A DNA stretch of 7,261 nucleotides, taken from Bacillota bacterium. Its GTDB lineage: Bacteria; Bacillota; Clostridia; Lachnospirales; Lachnospiraceae. The translations under genes and the position numbers were made by a program. The stretch is from assembly GCA_022717655.1 (NCBI GenBank), contig JAIIAN010000151.1, positions 1 to 7,261 on the forward strand, read 5' to 3'. Each line of letters opens with the position of its first letter. Within the stretch, counting starts at the first letter, position 1. The notes below the pieces were generated by a model. The model was not told where the DNA came from, did no database searches, and was given only the letters and a program-made list of their open reading frames with translations. Positions 1-5,929 of the stretch are shown here, one piece after another.

Positions 1-2
1 AT

Positions 3-89
3 GTGATTCTGGAGATCATTCACAAGCATAAGGACTATCTTACTTCTCTGGAAGCCGCACTCGCAGATGTTAAAGACCAGACAGCATAA
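3..89 (+). CDS. C-terminal tail of an unidentified protein, cut by the window edge
   Basis: An open frame enters from the left edge and runs 28 codons to a TAA at 87-89. It ends in YLTSLEAALADVKDQTA, an amphipathic, helix-forming tail. The next gene starts 48 bases downstream on the same strand, so the two are probably co-transcribed. Too little is present to name a family. The neighbouring gene suggests it belongs to the backbone of an integrative or conjugative element, but that is inference. Confidence 0.5.
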   Translation: MILEIIHKHKDYLTSLEAALADVKDQTA

Positions 90-137
90 CAACAGGCACA
101 TGGTATGCTGTTCACGGAAGTCCAAAGGAGCGTGCGT

Positions 138-428
138 TTGAACAAAAAGAAAAAGTCCACAAACATTTCCCCTTACCCCGATGAAGTCATTGACCGTCTG
201 GCGCGGGCATTTTACCCGGCTATCCTTGCCTGTTGGAACAGTGAGGAAGGCCAAAGAGAATTTGCCGCGTGGCAGGCAGAACAGGCTCATCACGCAAACA
301 AAAAAGAAATCCAGGAAGTTCCCGCTGGGGAACTCCCTGGTGTACATATCACTATTGTCTATGGCTTTTGGCAGGGTGCGTCCTATTCAGGGGCGAACCC
401 TGTTTTTGTTTTGCCTTTAATCTTCTAA
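138..428 (+). CDS. Small basic protein of mobile-element type, function unknown
   Basis: I prefer the TTG at 138 as start because AAAGGAG lies 7 bases upstream (124-130); the in-frame ATG at 105 has no such site. This gives 96 aa. The N-terminus is lysine-rich (NKKKKS), followed by a convincing core, SPYPDEVIDRLARAFYP, then SEEGQREFAAWQAEQ. Proteins with this kind of core (P-Y-P-x-E-V, then SEEGQREF-like) occur, as I recall, as short hypothetical genes in clostridial conjugative elements; no function is known to me. The last 35 or so residues look less natural. That stretch holds a long palindrome (311-340) and a terminator hairpin (388-412), so the original gene may have ended earlier and the present C-terminus may be run-on after a small indel. 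It is probably in an operon with the gene ending at 89. Confidence 0.55.
   Translation: MNKKKKSTNISPYPDEVIDRLARAFYPAILACWNSEEGQREFAAWQAEQAHHANKKEIQEVPAGELPGVHITIVYGFWQGASYSGANPVFVLPLIF
311..340. repeat. 30-bp near-perfect palindrome inside the 3' part of the small gene
   Basis: CCAGG-A-AGTTCCC pairs with GGGAACT-C-CCTGG around a GCTG loop: 12 paired positions with one A-C mismatch. No T-tract follows on either strand, so it is not a standard terminator. It could be an mRNA structure, a protein-binding site or a recognition hairpin of the mobile element. Its position is what is seen; the function is open. Confidence 0.6.
388..412 (+). terminator. Intrinsic terminator for the left + strand genes
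   Basis: A CAGGG stem (388-392) and CCCTG (398-402) close a GCGAA loop, followed by TTTTTGTTTT (403-412). It lies inside the open frame ending at 428, which supports the idea that the true end of that gene has been lost or displaced. Confidence 0.55.
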
Positions 429-611
429 CCCATGGCTTCTGGCCGCATTCTTCAAATATTCCTCTGGATTACCGTTCAGAATCAAGTCTGCATAACTCAG
501 CAGATTATTGTAAATAAGATAATCCAACTCTGACCTCTGTGCCATGGTTACATCCAGCGCATCCTCGACGCCGGTGCAGTCAATGAAAACTTTTCTCTTA
601 TCCCTGAGCAT
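417..611 (-). pseudogene. Truncated second copy of the DUF6061-like gene
   Basis: The frame encodes the C-terminal 63 residues of the protein that is intact at 6923-7174. 52 of 63 residues are identical, starting at LRD and ending at the shared C-terminus SHGLED. Homology extends a few residues upstream of the in-frame ATG (GAEL against GCVEL in the intact copy) and then fades. The usual N-terminal segment with its ribosome binding site and MKYDERACHFNMDTG start is absent. No Shine-Dalgarno site sits at a useful distance from the ATG at 609-611, so it is probably not translated as a normal gene. The same frame runs back, through a TGA at 666-668, into a 57-codon frame at 666-839, so the break may be a recombination junction. 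The reading is confident as a diverged paralogue and less so as a pseudogene. Confidence 0.7.
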
Positions 612-665
612 TAGTTCTGCACCCCGTACCCTTCTCCTATCGAGAAAAAGTTCGGGTTTTCTTAG

Positions 666-839
666 TCAAGTGTTGTTCAACGTTAAGTCAAAACATCTAT
701 ATAAAACGAAGTAATCCTCTCTATTCGGCATGTCCATCACAACGAGGAACCATCCCACATGAAGACTGTCAGCAACATTTTCAACACTCTGACTGTAAAA
801 GTCTGGGACCATTTCCCTTCTATCAAACAAAACTGCCAT
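666..839 (-). CDS. Possible 57-aa small protein, unknown function
   Basis: An ATG at 837-839 opens a 57-codon frame ending in TGA at 666-668. The product starts MAVLFDRREMVPDFY, continues with SLHVGWFLVVMDMP and EDYFVLYRCFDL, and reads like a small folded beta-rich protein with many aromatics. It begins 30 bases after the stop of the peptidase gene, on the same strand, but its start codon lies inside the stem of the terminator at 833-862 and there is no good Shine-Dalgarno site (only TAGGG close to the ATG). A TAG four codons upstream rules out an earlier start. It could be a fourth gene of the peptidase locus, a gene fragment whose 5' end was lost, or chance. An overlapping antisense frame at 759-929 (+) is the competing reading. 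I recognise no family. Confidence 0.38.
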   Translation of the reverse strand: MAVLFDRREMVPDFYSQSVENVADSLHVGWFLVVMDMPNREDYFVLYRCFDLTLNNT

Positions 840-866
840 GCCCTAAATGCTGAGCATGGCAGCTTC
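820..866 (-). terminator. Terminator after the peptidase gene, probably bidirectional
   Basis: Perfect 9-bp arms at 833-841 (CTGCCATGC) and 854-862 (GCATGGCAG) enclose a 12-base loop. On the - strand the stem is followed by TTTTGTTTG, placing an intrinsic terminator just after the peptidase stop at 870. On the + strand the stem is followed by CTTCTTTTT, so it may also work in the opposite direction. Confidence 0.7.
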
Positions 867-869
867 TTT

Positions 870-3509
870 TTAACCTTTACACAGAGTTCGTTGGTAATCC
901 TTGATTGTCTGTTTGAGTGTGTCCATTAAGTCCTTTACGGATTTTTGATTGCCAAGTTCCTTATAGAGGGTACGAAGTTTTTCAACTTTAGAATCGTGGT
1001 CAAATGCTCTATCAATCGTTTCCAGGCATTTTTTCAGATACTCATGAACATAGTATACAACAATTCCATTCATGGAACTGCTTAGAAGTTCCTCAAAATT
1101 ATTTACTACGCCAGACCTACCGCGAAGAGTTTGCAACAACTCTTTAAATTCCCCATCTGGAAGACCTGAAACTTCTTCAGGCAGAACACTGAGAACCGCA
1201 AGAACCCGGTCACGATACCGTCCGGATACAAGATCGTGCTCTTTTTCGTCTTTGAAGATGTTCAAATATTCGTTTGGGGAAAGACCTAAAAGTCGGATGG
1301 CTTGTAAATCGGCAAATGTTTCACGGAAGACATCTTCAATCGGATCGATTTGTTTCGGAAACTTCCTCTCGTCATTTCCTTTCGTGTAACAGTTATAGTC
1401 ATCCTCTACAATTTTAGTGTAAATATGATATCCTTCTTGCCGGGCAAAATGTCGAACAGTTGCTCCAAACAAAACATTCTCACCTAATTCGGATGCTAGA
1501 ACTGTCTCCACGATTTCAGGATCTGCAATCAAGTCCCAAAACACTTGGTACACTGCATTCAATATTTTTCGGTCTTTCGAAACCTTCCGAATGGCTTTTT
1601 CAGCCAATGTATAAACTTCTTGCAAATAAAACGCCGGACTGCCATGGACCATTTCTTCCCAGCGATCCTTCATGTCTCGACAAGTCTCTTGATAAACGCG
1701 GTCTGCCAAATCAGCTAGTTTTTCCCATGTTCCCTCGCACTTGATTCCGATTTGAGGGGTCCTTGTATCTAAATTGCGCGCATTACAAATCCGAAGGTTA
1801 AAAGAGCGAATCAAATCATCCAGCACCATCCAAAGGAAATTCTGAATGCAAGCCTTCAAGATATAGTCCAGCCGAATTTCACGCATACGATTTTCAGAGC
1901 CAACATAATGGGAAAGTTCATGCGCTAGATAGAATGTAGTAAGCTGAAGCGTGTAAATTGAAGTTTCACCAATTGAAATCGACAGCAGCTGATTTCCTTC
2001 TGTGAGACGCTGCTCTGCCAGTGAAATCACCTCCAACTCCTTAACAAAAGAAGGGGCAATCATAAAACCATAGAAATTATTGGTATCGTCTTGCAGTGCA
2101 TCCAGAATTTGATGTGCTACCGCTGTATAATAAGCCATCAATTTAGGCGGCATGGAAAAAGCCGTCGTCCGGAACGGAGGCGTTTGTATAAACTGTCGAG
2201 AACTGCGGTTCATGCTATCCATAAGAATGGATACGTTTTGGAACAAGTCCATAAAATTACGTTCCGCTTCTCTTCGAAAAACGCGCCTCTGATTGATATC
2301 ATAATCATGGATACCAGGGGTTCCAATTTTTTTCCATAGATCGGTAGAATAATGCAAAAAGTCCTGATACAAGGGAACAAGGCAAAGTCCAAGTTCCTGT
2401 GTCAAGTCATTTTCCAAAAAGGAAATGGCCTGCTGAACTCCAGTTTTCAGCCACGTGAGCCATACATCGTCTGCTGTGATTCCAAATTCATAGCGGGTGT
2501 CCTCGTAGGCCGCACAAAATTTTTCATATGCCGTCTTCATACTATCTCGAAGTGCACTTTGTATATGTGTGCCGTTCCAGACGATGCTGCCCAGTTCGGG
2601 AAGGGACTCTTCCGGTGGGATGCGAATCGAAAGAGTGCTTGTTGTATACCAAATTGGTGACACCAAATCCGCAGCTTTCTTGTCCATCTCCTGTGATGTA
2701 GAGCGGATAAGTTCTTGTACCGCCTTGATCCATTCTAATGTAGCATTCGGCTGAAAAAAACCGATATCATGGCGCCCCAAAATATAGTTCACTTCGGTGG
2801 ACGGACTATCCTTTAACAATCTCTGTCGAAACTCTTCCATCACAGAGGTATTCGCCACACCCATTCGGAGATATGCACCGAAGACTTCGGGGGTTGTCAT
2901 CGCATTTGAAGATGTTTGAAAGCTTTCGGGAAAACTGTACAACGTAATAGAATCCGATATCCACGCAGAAGAATCATTCCCGCCATAGTCTACTTTCAAC
3001 AATTTATGTACATACTCAGAAAAAGAACTTCCCTTGTGGAAAATCACTAAATCATTGTAATCAAACGTAAAATAGACGAGTGTTTGAGCATCGAAAATCG
3101 AATGAATCCGTGCCTCAACAGTGGAAAGGTCCGCATGAGGGCCGAGGTTTAACAGTGTCATAAAGAACACAGGCTGCGTCTGGTCACTCCAAAAACGTTC
3201 GGCATATGCCTGCTCCGTATCAGAAAAATTGGCGAAGGCAAGAATTTCCTGCCGTGGAGGTTTGCTATCACGGGAAAGCTTTAAACTATGCTGATATGCC
3301 TGCGCAAGCGGAGACTCCGTCAACAAATCAGATTGAATAGGGGAATCCAGAACGACCTGTTCTACACAGATTTGGTCGTAATGCGACATAGATAAGCCGC
3401 AGTTACCACAATTCGAAATTGGAAAATCCAGTGGCCTTAAGTCCACATCCCGACTATACAAAAAAACTGCTCGAACATCCAATATCTGCGGATTAGAAGG
3501 TATGCACAT
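870..3509 (-). CDS. Predicted HExxH zinc metallopeptidase with tandem N-terminal ferredoxin-like domains
   Basis: This 879-aa protein has no signal peptide or clear membrane segment, so it is probably cytoplasmic. Residues 522-537 (QLTTFYLAHELSHYVG) carry the zinc-binding and catalytic HExxH (H530, E531, H534). About 195 residues later FRETFADLQAIRLLG offers E730 as the likely third zinc ligand, in the E-x-x-A-D pattern of gluzincin-type peptidases. Upstream, residues about 112-195 and 210-298 look like two copies of a beta-alpha-beta-beta-alpha-beta unit, each with an aromatic-rich strand leading into a D-L/I motif (FDYNDLVIF, GRHDIGFF), reminiscent of AsnC/Lrp RAM ligand-binding domains. 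The middle and the C-terminus (about 810-875) are largely helical. A CGNC motif lies at 34-37. The start is secure: AAGGAGG at 3517-3523 is 7 bases from the ATG. It lies downstream of the DAC-like and 61-aa genes on the same strand, with a terminator-like hairpin just before it and a terminator after it. The peptidase call is a motif-level assignment: the substrate is unknown, and the ferredoxin-like repeats are inferred from pattern, not alignment. Confidence 0.8.
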   Translation of the reverse strand: MCIPSNPQILDVRAVFLYSRDVDLRPLDFPISNCGNCGLSMSHYDQICVEQVVLDSPIQSDLLTESPLAQAYQHSLKLSRDSKPPRQEILAFANFSDTEQAYAERFWSDQTQPVFFMTLLNLGPHADLSTVEARIHSIFDAQTLVYFTFDYNDLVIFHKGSSFSEYVHKLLKVDYGGNDSSAWISDSITLYSFPESFQTSSNAMTTPEVFGAYLRMGVANTSVMEEFRQRLLKDSPSTEVNYILGRHDIGFFQPNATLEWIKAVQELIRSTSQEMDKKAADLVSPIWYTTSTLSIRIPPEESLPELGSIVWNGTHIQSALRDSMKTAYEKFCAAYEDTRYEFGITADDVWLTWLKTGVQQAISFLENDLTQELGLCLVPLYQDFLHYSTDLWKKIGTPGIHDYDINQRRVFRREAERNFMDLFQNVSILMDSMNRSSRQFIQTPPFRTTAFSMPPKLMAYYTAVAHQILDALQDDTNNFYGFMIAPSFVKELEVISLAEQRLTEGNQLLSISIGETSIYTLQLTTFYLAHELSHYVGSENRMREIRLDYILKACIQNFLWMVLDDLIRSFNLRICNARNLDTRTPQIGIKCEGTWEKLADLADRVYQETCRDMKDRWEEMVHGSPAFYLQEVYTLAEKAIRKVSKDRKILNAVYQVFWDLIADPEIVETVLASELGENVLFGATVRHFARQEGYHIYTKIVEDDYNCYTKGNDERKFPKQIDPIEDVFRETFADLQAIRLLGLSPNEYLNIFKDEKEHDLVSGRYRDRVLAVLSVLPEEVSGLPDGEFKELLQTLRGRSGVVNNFEELLSSSMNGIVVYYVHEYLKKCLETIDRAFDHDSKVEKLRTLYKELGNQKSVKDLMDTLKQTIKDYQRTLCKG

Positions 3510-3516
3510 TCTAAAA

Positions 3517-3523
3517 CCTCCTT
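3517..3523 (-). promoter_or_regulatory. Strong ribosome binding site of the peptidase gene
   Basis: AAGGAGG on the - strand, 7 bases before the ATG at 3507-3509. It begins 7 bases after the stem of the hairpin at 3531-3566, so folding upstream could affect translation as well as transcription. Confidence 0.8.
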
Positions 3524-3524
3524 G

Positions 3525-3566
3525 AATAAAAGGCCGCTCTATCCCCTTGTAAGGAAAAAGCGGCCT
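3525..3566 (-). terminator. Terminator- or attenuator-like hairpin just before the peptidase gene
   Basis: Perfect 8-bp GC-rich arms (AGGCCGCT at 3531-3538 and AGCGGCCT at 3559-3566) enclose a 20-base loop that can itself pair (CCTT with AAGG). On the - strand the stem is followed by TTTATT, then at once by the peptidase ribosome binding site. It follows the 61-aa gene stop by 9 bases. It could end most transcription from upstream and so lower peptidase output, or act as a switchable attenuator. The structure is seen; the regulation is inferred. Confidence 0.6.
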
Positions 3567-3575
3567 AGCATCTTT

Positions 3576-3761
3576 TTATTTCTCAGTCGACACAAACCAG
3601 CGAGCCGTGTCGGGAACATACAACGTATTTCCATCTTCCAGCTTAGCGCCGGAAGGGTTTCCGCGAGACCCTTTAGGGGGTTCCGGAACTCTGTATGAAA
3701 TACTGCGATACTCGGGATCTCTGCGAAAAATACGCTCATATCCCGAAATTTTAAGTTGCAT
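3576..3761 (-). CDS. 61-aa protein of unknown function between the DAC-like and peptidase genes
   Basis: ATG at 3759-3761 follows a clear GGGAGGG (3771-3777) with 9 bases of spacing, which decides this frame over a longer overlapping one. The product is small, charged and tyrosine-rich, with YERIFRRDPEYRSISYRVP, a proline/glycine-rich turn region (PPKGSRGNPSG) and KLEDGNTLYVPDTARWFVS near the end. There is no signal peptide, membrane segment or cysteine. It sits 180 bases after the DAC-like stop codon and 66 bases before the peptidase start. By position it could be an adaptor, inhibitor or substrate of the peptidase, but nothing in the sequence proves this. I recognise no family. Confidence 0.6.
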   Translation of the reverse strand: MQLKISGYERIFRRDPEYRSISYRVPEPPKGSRGNPSGAKLEDGNTLYVPDTARWFVSTEK

Positions 3762-3813
3762 AATAAAGTACCCTCCCGTGGATCCTCCCCAGTATTCATA
3801 AACAACATCTATT

Positions 3814-3843
3814 GTTATAAAACCTGTTCAAATCCATAACCAA
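3814..3843 (-). promoter_or_regulatory. Candidate promoter for the 61-aa and peptidase genes
   Basis: On the - strand TTGGTT (3838-3843) is separated by 18 bases from TATAAC (3814-3819), about 50 bases before the 61-aa start codon. The elements fit a housekeeping promoter only moderately. The nearby palindrome at 3853-3876 strengthens the case that transcription starts or is controlled here. Confidence 0.35.
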
Positions 3844-3852
3844 CGATTCATA

Positions 3853-3876
3853 GCGTATACTTATATTAGTATATGC
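3853..3876. promoter_or_regulatory. 24-bp palindrome, candidate operator
   Basis: Starting GCGTATAC and ending GTATATGC, this site matches its own reverse complement at 10 of 12 positions per half. It lies after the DAC-like gene and 10 bases upstream of the candidate -35 at 3838-3843. It is AT-rich without a T-tract, so it looks more like a dimeric-protein binding site than a terminator. No regulator gene is recognised in the window. Confidence 0.45.
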
Positions 3877-3883
3877 ATTTATA

Positions 3884-3990
3884 TTACCATGGATGTTTGC
3901 GTTTTTCAAGATTTTTCTGTAAATAATCTTTATCAAAAATTTCACGGAATCCGAGTCCGAATGTGCCGTTTTGCAGTTGCTTTCTCAAAA
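3884..3990 (-). other. Out-of-frame continuation of the DAC-like protein
   Basis: In the frame one base ahead of the DAC-like gene, codons run to a TAA at 3884-3886 and encode QLQNGTFGLGFREIF, then DKDYLQKNLEKRKHPW. This looks more protein-like than the 13 residues that end the annotated frame. DAC domains usually continue after the SEDGG strand with a short G-containing hairpin and a helix, which this segment would supply. A single extra base around 3980-3990, or a real ribosomal frameshift, would join them and give a protein of about 445 aa. Confidence 0.42.
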
Positions 3991-5222
3991 TAAAGGCTGC
4001 TTCCTCCATCCTCTGAAAAAACGATTGCCGCAACATGCTCCGTTGCGCATTGTACATGGAAGTCTGCACAAAAGGCATCCAAGCTATTATGACGAGCTCC
4101 ACGTGACATGTCGCCCTCTTTCCATGCACTGCCATCCAAAATAACGCCAATCGAGTTGATTTTTCCGGTTCTAACATCCACCACGATTGCACCGTCCATA
4201 TTAGCATGTGAAGCAACTGATCTGCCACGAATCCCATAACCTCGATCGAGCTGTTTGAGTTTTTGAATACGTTCCTCTGCGTAAGAGCCTTTTTTCAGAT
4301 TTAAAAAAACGACAGCAGCACCATGTCCTGCACTATTGATTTTTTCCAGCAGATTAAAAATTTTTGCTTCGACACGCTCTTTAATAGAAAAGATGTCACA
4401 TACCGTCTGCAATTGGCCCGGCCACTTTTCCAATACAAGTTCCGGGAGCATGCGGTTCATGCGAAATAATTGCTTGTTGCCCAGGCAAACAATGAATTGC
4501 CGCGGAGCAACGATTTTTACTTTCCAGCTGCCGAGGTCTTTGGCATCTGTATAACCTTGACAGATAAACTCTCCTTCTGGGTCATACACATCTTTTTTGC
4601 GGCAGAACGCCAGCACGCTCTTTTCGCTGCTGCCTGCCATCAATTTTCGAATGCGGCGCAACTCATCGGTGCAAAAAAAGATAGGCTGAGCAGGTTCGAT
4701 TTGCGTTGTCACGCGAGACGCCTGTGTTTCTTCCAAAAACAAAAGAGAGCCCCTACACTTCGCACCTTCATATTTTAGAAGGCTCAAATCATCTAGTAAT
4801 CCTAAATCGATCTGCGTCTTTTCCGTGAATTTGTCAGAAAACTTCTTACACAAAGCATCCCGCACCACAATCACATCACGGTCACTTTCAAAGTTCTCAT
4901 CATAATAAACGCCCTCCCAAAGTTCTTTCAAATAATCAAACAGCAGATGCACCATTTGCCGTGTAAGATAGTTTACATCCGCCTCTGTGCGAATTCCTAC
5001 ATAATATGTAGGACCCGGTTTATAATTCTGATCTTTTGTTCCGGGATTACGAAGTGAACAATATGTCCCATCGAAATATTCTGTACAATAACCGACCGAT
5101 GGTTGTTTATTACAAAAGAAAAACAAATCCGCATTCTCATTGCCGCTGATCACGCTACCGAGTTTTTGAGTTACACGAGTAGCAAAAGACTCATAATCTG
5201 CTCGATTCATCTTCTTACGCAC
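3942..5222 (-). CDS. DisA_N/DAC-like (diadenylate-cyclase-like) protein with N-terminal sensor region
   Basis: The 426-aa product has three parts. Residues 1-165 or so are a mixed region without recognised motifs (FESFATRV-like helices, FFFCNKQ strand). About 175-262 resembles the probable sensor domains found before DAC domains in conflict-associated proteins (LAFCRKKDVYDPEGEF, then WKVKIVAPRQFIVCLGN). About 290-412 is DAC-like: HGAAVVFLNL, the DGA motif (343-345) in NMDGAIVVDV, RGARHNSL (374-381) where classical cyclases have GTRHRAA, and IVFSEDGG (400-407). DisA/CdaA-type enzymes condense two ATP into c-di-AMP. Here DGA is kept but RHR is RHN, so activity, nucleotide choice or a binding-only role are all open. 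The DNA-binding helix-hairpin-helix part of DisA is absent. The start is GTG at 5222 with a weak AGAAGAAAG; an ATG at 5210 is possible. It is the first gene of the locus. The 3' end may be frameshifted (see 3884-3990). Confidence 0.72.
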   Translation of the reverse strand: MRKKMNRADYESFATRVTQKLGSVISGNENADLFFFCNKQPSVGYCTEYFDGTYCSLRNPGTKDQNYKPGPTYYVGIRTEADVNYLTRQMVHLLFDYLKELWEGVYYDENFESDRDVIVVRDALCKKFSDKFTEKTQIDLGLLDDLSLLKYEGAKCRGSLLFLEETQASRVTTQIEPAQPIFFCTDELRRIRKLMAGSSEKSVLAFCRKKDVYDPEGEFICQGYTDAKDLGSWKVKIVAPRQFIVCLGNKQLFRMNRMLPELVLEKWPGQLQTVCDIFSIKERVEAKIFNLLEKINSAGHGAAVVFLNLKKGSYAEERIQKLKQLDRGYGIRGRSVASHANMDGAIVVDVRTGKINSIGVILDGSAWKEGDMSRGARHNSLDAFCADFHVQCATEHVAAIVFSEDGGSSLYFEKATAKRHIRTRIP

Positions 5223-5294
5223 GCTTTCTTCTAAGTGTTAAAATCTCTTGTTTTTATGCAATTTTGAAAAAGGCAATACTCTCAATTTTTACAC

Positions 5295-5324
5295 ATTTTA
5301 ACATATTTCTTTACGCAAAGGAAG
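5295..5324 (-). promoter_or_regulatory. Candidate promoter of the DAC-like gene
   Basis: On the - strand an extended -10, TGTTAAAAT (TAAAAT at 5295-5300), is preceded by a weak -35 (TTCCTT) at 17-base spacing. It would give a leader of roughly 65 bases before the GTG. The surrounding 5240-5345 is very AT-rich, so other promoters are possible. Confidence 0.35.
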
Positions 5325-5335
5325 TACTTTTGCGC
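5313..5335. promoter_or_regulatory. Imperfect inverted repeat at the DAC-like gene promoter
   Basis: ACGCAAAG and CTTTTGCGC face each other across GAAGTA, overlapping the candidate -35. One arm has an extra base. It is placed where an operator would be, but the match is modest. Confidence 0.3.
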
Positions 5336-5413
5336 AAATTATTTGGATTTTTGTGTTGAAGAAAGCTTTTATCAAGCAGCGAATTGTTAAGCGGATAAGG
5401 CAACTCCGAATGA

Positions 5414-5929
5414 TCAGCTCCGATACCCCACCTTCAGTCTGCCTTCTATAGAATAATCCACCTGACTTTCAACTTCGTTGGCGCCAATGAGGCAATTGAG
5501 ATACTACCGCACGGTCGCTTTGGAAAGGCCGGTATCGTCCACGATTTGTTCCGCCGTGCGGTGTGCGTTTGCATTTTTGCGCAGGTCGGCCCGGATGTGG
5601 TCAAGAGTCTGTCGCCGGACGTCCTTTTCCAGTTCGGTCGTGTGGCTTTCCGGGTTTGAGTGGAGAGCGCGAACCATCTCGTCAATGTCGGCTTACGTAA
5701 ATTCGAGTTCACTCTCAATGGCCTTGAGGCACGCCAGTACTTTATCCAATACTTCCTCGAATCGCTCATAGCGGAACGGTTTGATGAGATAACCAACCGC
5801 ACCCAGCCGCAGTGCATCCTGCCCGTTGTGGAAGATGGCGGCTATCCACTGCACCCTGAGCATTGGGGCGAATTTGTCGTTGGCAGTCACTACTATACAG
5901 TCAATTTACACAATTATAGTTTTCAACAT
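5414..5929 (-). pseudogene. Broken CitB/DcuR-type response regulator
   Basis: One frame runs from ATG 5927-5929 to TGA 5414-5416 and is interrupted by TAA right after MLKTIIV, by TAA at 5693-5695 and by TAG in the C-terminal helix-turn-helix. It begins MLKTIIV, the usual first strand of a receiver domain, then jumps to VVTANDK (the conserved T/A strand), so the phosphoacceptor aspartate region is deleted. DALRLGAVGYLIKPFRYERF gives the conserved lysine and the alpha5 end. The output part, TAEQIVDDTGLSKATVR then YLN (stop between), matches the helix-turn-helix of citrate/C4-dicarboxylate regulators, and the end, VDYSIEGRLKVGYR, matches their V-x-x-x-Y-x-x-x-GRP-x-x-x-Y tail. Remaining length is 172 codons against about 220-240 normally. 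It overlaps the kinase remnant's stop. The family is recognised with good confidence; function is lost. Confidence 0.8.

Noticed and set aside
759..929. 56-codon + strand frame starting MKTVSNIFNTLTVKVW
   Set aside because: It is in exact antisense register with the 57-codon - strand frame and overlaps the end of the peptidase gene by 60 bases. A GAGGA lies rather far upstream. I kept the - strand reading but cannot fully exclude this one.
1072..2754. Several + strand open frames of 82-105 codons inside the peptidase gene
   Set aside because: All are antisense to a long, motif-bearing gene, with no ribosome binding sites and no recognisable protein features.
3539..3808. Overlapping 89-codon - strand frame covering the 61-aa gene
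   Set aside because: It lacks a clear Shine-Dalgarno site and its product looks unnatural; the GGGAGGG at 3771-3777 points to the 61-aa frame, and this frame's stop lies within the hairpin region.
4336..4778. + strand open frames of 72-102 codons inside the DAC-like gene
   Set aside because: Antisense shadows of the DAC-like gene.
5446..5817. 123-codon - strand frame across the response regulator remnant
   Set aside because: The product is arginine/serine-rich and matches nothing, while the neighbouring frame shows clear receiver and helix-turn-helix sequence despite stops.
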